From assembly GCA_965365655.1 (NCBI GenBank), contig CBDUCN010000027.1, positions 1-25,878 on the forward strand: a DNA stretch of 25,878 nt, in the 5' to 3' direction. Source of the stretch: JBFHNV01 sp965365655 (GTDB lineage: Bacteria > Pseudomonadota > Gammaproteobacteria > HK1). Below, piece by piece: positions 22,053-25,878 of the stretch. A program made the translations under genes and the position numbers. The notes beneath the pieces were generated by a model. That model saw only the letters and a list, made by a program, of their open reading frames with translations, searched no databases and had not been told where the DNA came from. Each line of letters opens with the position of its first letter. Position 1 is the first letter of the stretch.

Positions 22053-22399
22053 ATCTCGTCCTCGATCTCGCGAATGATGGTGGAGAGCTGGCCGCCCAGC
22101 CCCACCGCGTCCTCGATGTCCACCTGGAACGCGATGCCGACGCCGGGCTCCTCGTCGAAGCGCGCGCCGTCGGCGATGCGTTCCAGCACCGAGCGGCTCA
22201 GGTGCCCCTCCACCAGCAGCAGCACCACGTCGCGCTGCCCCTCCAGGGTCAGGCCCATGAAGGTGCTGGGCGGGTTCAGGCCCTCGCCGCGTGCCGACGT
22301 GATCACGGTGCACCCGGTGGCGCCGGCGCCGCGCGCGATCTCCACGACGCGCTCGGTCTTGTCGTCGGACACCACGACGATGATCAGCTTGAACTTCAT
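22049..22399 (-). CDS. PII-like (GlnB-fold) regulatory protein of the DUF1538 cluster
   Basis: A 116-residue protein with the size and pattern of the PII superfamily (ferredoxin-like trimer): strand KFKLIIVVV, helix DDKTERVVEIARGAGATG, strand CTVITSARGEG, a T-loop-like stretch (about 38-56, GLNPPSTFMGLTLEGQ), strand DVVLLLVEG, helix SRSVLERIAD, and the final strand GVGIAFQVDIEDAVGL. Canonical GlnB/GlnK features are absent: there is no Tyr51-type tyrosine in the T-loop, so no uridylylation, and no GDGKIF B-loop. It therefore belongs to a divergent PII-like group, and its ligand is unknown. The ATG overlaps the stop of the second DUF1538 gene, and GGGAGGA lies 8 bases upstream as a strong ribosome-binding site. 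It probably controls the DUF1538 proteins as PII relatives control transporters. Confidence 0.85.
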   Translation of the reverse strand: MKFKLIIVVVSDDKTERVVEIARGAGATGCTVITSARGEGLNPPSTFMGLTLEGQRDVVLLLVEGHLSRSVLERIADGARFDEEPGVGIAFQVDIEDAVGLGGQLSTIIREIEDEI

Positions 22400-23184
22400 T
22401 TCACAGGTCCTCCCGGCGCGCGGCGGCGCGCGGCGCGGCTGGCCTTCCAGCCGCTCACCTGCGCGTACGCCATCACCGTGATCATGGGAAACAGGCTGGC
22501 CAGCGCGATCAGGCCGAAGCCGTCCAGCAGCGCGCTTCGCCCCGGCACCGTCGACGCGAGCCCGAGGCCCAGCGCCGCGACCAGCGGCACGGTGACCGTG
22601 GACGTGGTGACGCCCCCCGAATCGTAGGCCAGCGGCACGATCAGCCGCGGCGCGAACGCGGTCTGCACGACGACGACCGCATAGCCCGCGACCATGTACA
22701 CCCACAGCGGTGTCCCGGTCACGATGCGAAGCGCGCCCACCGCGATGCTGATCGCGACGCCGACGGCGACCGCGACCCTGAGTCCCCAGGCGCCGATCGC
22801 GCCGCCGGAGACCTGCCGCGCCTTCAGCGCGACCGCCAGCAGCGAGGGCTCCGCGATGGTGGTCGAGAAGCCGATCGCGGCCGCGAACAGGTACACCCAG
22901 TAGTAGTCCAGCCAGTGCGGCGCCGCGCCGCCGCCGACGAACGCGGGGTCCGTGAGCTGGCGGGCCATGATGCGCCCGACCGGGAACAGCGCGCGCTCCA
23001 GGCCCACCAGGAACAGCGACAGCCCGAGCACGACGCATACGAAGCCGACGAGGGTGCGCTTCGGGTTCGGCACCGGCTGGCGCATCACCACGCACTGGAA
23101 GAACAGCAGCACCGCCGCGATGGGCGCGACATCCAGCAGGGTGCCGGCGAGGCTGGCGGCGATGTCGGCGGCCCATGCGCTCAT
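22396..23184 (-). CDS. DUF1538 family membrane protein (second copy)
   Basis: A 262-residue inner-membrane protein of the DUF1538 family with about six hydrophobic segments. Conserved features are LFFQCVVMRQPVPNPKR (27-43), FSTTIAEPSLLAVALKARQVSGG (106-128) and the signature AYDSGGVTTSTVTVPLVAALG (186-206), followed by LLDGFGLIALASLFPMI. The polar, glycine-rich YDSGGVTTST inside a hydrophobic region looks like a re-entrant loop or substrate/ion site. The paralogue at 23251-23985 has the same motif at the same residue numbers. The C-terminus ends in a basic tail (WKASRAARRRAPGG). The stop overlaps the PII-like start. Transport is a plausible role but has not been shown to my knowledge. Confidence 0.88.
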   Translation of the reverse strand: MSAWAADIAASLAGTLLDVAPIAAVLLFFQCVVMRQPVPNPKRTLVGFVCVVLGLSLFLVGLERALFPVGRIMARQLTDPAFVGGGAAPHWLDYYWVYLFAAAIGFSTTIAEPSLLAVALKARQVSGGAIGAWGLRVAVAVGVAISIAVGALRIVTGTPLWVYMVAGYAVVVVQTAFAPRLIVPLAYDSGGVTTSTVTVPLVAALGLGLASTVPGRSALLDGFGLIALASLFPMITVMAYAQVSGWKASRAARRRAPGGPVK

Positions 23185-23250
23185 CGCTCAGACCCGTGGG
23201 TCGTTCGCGCGCAAGAGCGTCGCGGCCGGCGCGGCGGCTGCGTCACCAGC

Positions 23251-23985
23251 CTACGCCACCATCCCGAACACGAGCACGAAGATCATCGGCGACAGGCTCG
23301 CGAACGCGATCAGGCCGAAGCCGTCCACCATCGGATTGCGGCCCCGGATCATGCTCGCGAGCCCGACGCCCAGCGCGGTCACCAGCGGCACCGTGATGGT
23401 CGAGGTCGTGACGCCGCCGGAGTCGTAGGCGATGCCGACGATCGCCTCGGGCGCGACCGTCGTGAGCGCGACCACCAGCACGTAGCCGCCGATGATCAGG
23501 CGCTGGATCGGCCAGCCCTTGAGGATGCGCAGCACGCCGACGACGATGGCCGTGCCCACCGACACCGCGACCGTGTAGCGCAGCGCGAGCGCGTAGCGGC
23601 GCCGCGCGTCCTCGCCGCCGGCGAGCTCGCCGGCCTCCGCCATCACGTCCGCCGCCTCCGCGCACACCGCGATCAGCGCCGGCTCCGCCACCGTGGTGCC
23701 GAACCCCAGCGCGAACGCGAACGCGAGCAGCCACGCGACGCTGCCGCGGCGCGCGAAGGACGCGGCCAGCGCCTCGCCGATCGGGAACAGGCACAGGTCG
23801 AGCCCGCGCACGAACAGCGCGAGGCCCACCATCACCAGCGCAAGGCCCGCGAGCACCTCCCCGAGGTTCGGGAACGGCTCGCGCAGCACCACGACCTGGA
23901 AGAAGGTGACGACCAGCACGATGGGCGCGAGGTCCCGCGACGTGCCCGCCACCATGCGCACGAATCCGAACACCGGTGCAAGCAT
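23251..23985 (-). CDS. DUF1538 family membrane protein (first copy)
   Basis: A 244-residue membrane protein paralogous to the next gene downstream. It shares VVTFFQVVVLREPFPN (25-40), GFGTTVAEPALIAV (94-107), AYDSGGVTTSTITVPLVTALG (186-206) and VDGFGLIAFASLSPMI. It differs in the segment after AEP, where the K-x-RQVSGG seen in the other copy is replaced by EAADVMAEAGELAGGEDARRR. The two proteins may thus form an asymmetric heterodimer. ATG 23985 gives a compact N-terminus; the longer in-frame upstream extension overlaps slyX in another frame and is not hydrophobic. It lies 47 bases after slyX and 66 bases before the second copy. Function unknown; a transporter or channel half is inferred. Confidence 0.88.
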   Translation of the reverse strand: MLAPVFGFVRMVAGTSRDLAPIVLVVTFFQVVVLREPFPNLGEVLAGLALVMVGLALFVRGLDLCLFPIGEALAASFARRGSVAWLLAFAFALGFGTTVAEPALIAVCAEAADVMAEAGELAGGEDARRRYALALRYTVAVSVGTAIVVGVLRILKGWPIQRLIIGGYVLVVALTTVAPEAIVGIAYDSGGVTTSTITVPLVTALGVGLASMIRGRNPMVDGFGLIAFASLSPMIFVLVFGMVA

Positions 23986-24032
23986 GCCGCTGCCGCTCGA
24001 CGCGGGCGCTGATCCCGATCGGGGCGCCGCCG

Positions 24033-24233
24033 TCAGTTCCCGCCGTCTCCGCCCGCCGGCGCGTCCAGGGCCGCCCCGAGGCGCCGGCTCAGGCGCTCCA
24101 CCATCGCGCTCAGCCGCTCGATGCGCTGCTCCTGCTCGGCCACCACCGCGTCCAGCTTCTCCAGGGTGTCCTCCTGGTACGCCATCCGCGACTGCAGGTC
24201 GACCAGCGCGGCATCCCGGTTCGAATCGTTCAT
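24033..24233 (-). CDS. slyX: SlyX family protein
   Basis: A 66-residue protein matching the short SlyX family: VDLQSRMAYQEDTLEKLDAVVAEQEQRIERL is close to the E. coli SlyX segment beginning LESRLAFQE. It forms a coiled coil over residues about 11-50 with heptad Leu/Met spacing, then a Gly/Pro-rich tail. Its function is not established. ATG 24233 was chosen over an in-frame ATG 14 codons upstream because family members start close to the coil and a TATGCT box lies 7 bases before this ATG. It is the first gene before the DUF1538 cluster, 47 bases ahead, so it may share its transcript. Confidence 0.88.
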   Translation of the reverse strand: MNDSNRDAALVDLQSRMAYQEDTLEKLDAVVAEQEQRIERLSAMVERLSRRLGAALDAPAGGDGGN

Positions 24234-24240
24234 GGCGCAC

Positions 24241-24246
24241 AGCATA
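24241..24246 (-). promoter_or_regulatory. Probable -10 box of slyX (leaderless)
   Basis: TATGCT on the minus strand ends 7 bases before the slyX ATG. It may drive slyX and the DUF1538-PII-CBS genes. No convincing -35 box is visible. Confidence 0.4.
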
Positions 24247-24287
24247 GGCCGCGCACCCGTGCCCGGCCACCGCACGGCGCGCGTCGC

Positions 24288-24293
24288 TACACT
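24288..24293 (+). promoter_or_regulatory. Probable -10 box of the sulfatase-like gene
   Basis: TACACT lies 34 bases before the ATG at 24328. The same hexamer occurs upstream of the plus-strand phosphatidyltransferase gene. The 94-base divergent gap 24234-24327 holds this box and that of slyX. Confidence 0.4.
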
Positions 24294-24327
24294 ACGCGTC
24301 CGTCACCCACGACGCGCCGTGCCCGCC

Positions 24328-25878
24328 ATGTCCAGGACCGCGACGCTGTGGCTGCTGCCCGCGCTCGCGCTGCTCAACGCGGCGCTCGCGTTCCGCAACG
24401 TCTGGCCCACCCCGTGGATCGCGCCCGGCCCCGGACTGTCCGTCGAGGCCGCCGCGGCCGCGCTCGCGCTGTGCGCGGCCGCCGGCCGGCGCGGCGCGGT
24501 GCCGCGCCGCGCGCTGACCGCGCTGGCCGGGCTGCTCACGCTGCTGGTCGTCGTGCGCTACCTGGAGGTGACCTCACCGGCGCTGTACGGGCGGCGCATC
24601 GACCTGTACTGGGATGCCGAGCACCTGCCGCGGGTCGCGATGATGATCGTCGAGGCGGCGCCGGCGTGGGCCGGCGCGGCGGCGGTCGCGGGCCTCGCGT
24701 CGTTGCTCGCGCTGGTGTTCCTGGCACTGCGCGCGGCGCTGGCCGCGATCGCGCGCGCGGTGGCCGCCCCGGGCCCGCGGCGCGCCGTGGCCGCGGCCTG
24801 CACGGCCGTGCTGCTGGCCTTCGCCGCCGGGCACGCCGGCGCCGGGACGGCGGGCTGGTTCTCGCGGCCGGTGCTGCTCGCGCTCACCGACCAGGCGGCA
24901 CTGTCCCTCGCGTCGCTGCGCGCCGAGCGCGGACCCGGCGCGGACCCGGCCTACGCGGCGCCGGCGCTGCCGGCGTCGCGCCTCGACCGCGTGCGCGGCG
25001 CGGACGTCGCGCTGGTGTTCATCGAGTCCTACGGCGCGGTGACCTTCGACCGGCCGGCGGTCGCGGATCGGGTCGCGCCGCACCGCGCCGCGCTCGCGCG
25101 CGCCGCCGAGGCCTCGGGCCGCGGCGTCGTGTCCGCGCTGGTCACCTCGCCGACGTACGGCGGCGCGTCGTGGCTCGCGCACTCCAGCCTGCTCTCCGGC
25201 GTCCCGATCACCCACGCCGGCGCGTACGCGCGGCTGCTCGCCGGGCGCCGGGAGACGCTGGTCACCCGCTTCGCGGCCGCGGGCTGGCGCACCGTCGCGC
25301 TGATGCCGGGGCTCAAGCGCGCGTGGCCGGAGGGCGCGTTCTACGGCTTCGACCGCATCGTCGACGAGGCGGCCCTGGACTACGGCGGCCCGACGTTCGG
25401 CTGGTGGCGCGTGCCGGACCAGTTCTCGCTCGCGTGGCTGAGCGCGTCGGAGCTGGGCCCGCGCGAGCGCGCGCCCGTGTTCGCGGTGTTCGCGACCGTC
25501 GCGAGCCACATGCCGTTCCGGCCCACGCCGCCCTACCAGCCGGACTGGGACGCGCTGGCGGGAGACGCCCCGTTCACCGGCACCGATCTCGCGGCCAGCG
25601 CCGCCGCCACGCCGGACTGGCTGGACCTCGCGCCGGCGTATGCCGACGCGGTCGCGTACGGGCTCACGACGCTCGCCGGCTGGCTGCGGCGTCCCCGCGA
25701 GCGGGACCTGGTGCTGGTGGTGCTGGGCGACCACCAGCCGGCGGCGATGGTCAGCGGCGTGGGCGCGCGCCGCGACGTGCCGGTGCACGTGATCACGGGC
25801 CGGCGCGACGTGCTCGAGAGCCTGCGCGCGGCCGGATTCCGGGACGGGCCGTCGCCGGACCGCGGCGCGCTGATGCCG
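24328..25878 (+). CDS. Membrane-anchored sulfatase / phosphoglycerol-transferase-like protein (partial, C-terminus outside window)
   Basis: An uninterrupted frame of 517 codons runs to the window edge. Residues about 1-190 hold roughly five hydrophobic segments. The remainder is an alkaline-phosphatase-superfamily domain: VALVFIESYGA with a metal-ligand Glu233, SPTYGGASWLAHSSLLSG with a candidate nucleophile at Thr276 or Ser281, GWRTVALMPG, FGWWRVPDQFSL, FATVASHMPF with His394, and VVLGDHQP with Asp468-His469. Similar membrane sulfatases act on lipids or polysaccharides in the periplasm, as LtaS-like or phosphoethanolamine transferases do; the substrate here is not known. ATG 24328 is used, but an in-frame GTG at 24319 is an alternative. 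The frame is the only one that carries these motifs. Long opposing frames here are GC-driven artefacts. Confidence 0.88.
   Translation, partial: MSRTATLWLLPALALLNAALAFRNVWPTPWIAPGPGLSVEAAAAALALCAAAGRRGAVPRRALTALAGLLTLLVVVRYLEVTSPALYGRRIDLYWDAEHLPRVAMMIVEAAPAWAGAAAVAGLASLLALVFLALRAALAAIARAVAAPGPRRAVAAACTAVLLAFAAGHAGAGTAGWFSRPVLLALTDQAALSLASLRAERGPGADPAYAAPALPASRLDRVRGADVALVFIESYGAVTFDRPAVADRVAPHRAALARAAEASGRGVVSALVTSPTYGGASWLAHSSLLSGVPITHAGAYARLLAGRRETLVTRFAAAGWRTVALMPGLKRAWPEGAFYGFDRIVDEAALDYGGPTFGWWRVPDQFSLAWLSASELGPRERAPVFAVFATVASHMPFRPTPPYQPDWDALAGDAPFTGTDLAASAAATPDWLDLAPAYADAVAYGLTTLAGWLRRPRERDLVLVVLGDHQPAAMVSGVGARRDVPVHVITGRRDVLESLRAAGFRDGPSPDRGALMP

Noticed and set aside
24574..25788. 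A 404-codon minus-strand open frame at the right end
   Set aside because: It opposes the sulfatase-like frame, which carries metal-site motifs and membrane segments. The reverse product is dominated by Arg, Ala and Gly without motifs.

Overview
The window looks like chromosomal DNA from a very GC-rich, Gram-negative gammaproteobacterium. The support is a set of lipopolysaccharide genes (hldE, hldD, waaA), a TolC-type outer-membrane channel, SlyX, AvtA and YajD homologues, and a Pcm-like/TolC pair. The exact lineage cannot be fixed from the sequence alone. Gene spacing is tight, with many 4-base stop/start overlaps. I see no tRNA, rRNA, CRISPR array, insertion sequence or phage gene.

Left part (1-6.8 kb): divergent molybdenum-cofactor genes moaD (cut by the window edge) and moaC; a dynamin-like membrane GTPase; a SAM methyltransferase of the Pcm family followed 14 bases later by tolC; an alpha/beta hydrolase of the HSL type; and the aminotransferase avtA. 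At 6.83-7.23 kb a 400-base gene-free stretch holds two inverted copies of a large palindromic repeat whose internal hairpins covary.

Middle (7.2-17.2 kb): csaA and gpmI on the minus strand; two paralogous CDP-alcohol phosphatidyltransferases facing each other tail to tail, one lacking the last catalytic aspartate; then a minus-strand envelope cluster read in the order hldE, hldD, waaA, an unrecognised 369-residue gene, and the second phosphatidyltransferase. A DUF3108 gene runs the other way. It is separated from the next minus-strand operon by a tandem 127-base multi-hairpin repeat.

Right part (17.2-25.9 kb): a minus-strand operon of a membrane metal-dependent hydrolase, a DUF488 protein, XdhC and a MoeA-like/MocA fusion, the last two serving molybdenum hydroxylase maturation. 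Beside it lie yajD and a run slyX, DUF1538, DUF1538, PII-like, CBS, in which the last three genes overlap by 4 bases each. This run looks like a poorly characterised nucleotide-regulated membrane system and is the most interesting part of the window. A plus-strand membrane sulfatase-superfamily gene is cut by the right edge.

Several first genes of transcription units have a TAnnnT -10-like box only 6-8 bases before the start codon, which suggests leaderless transcripts, whereas some downstream genes have clear Shine-Dalgarno sequences.
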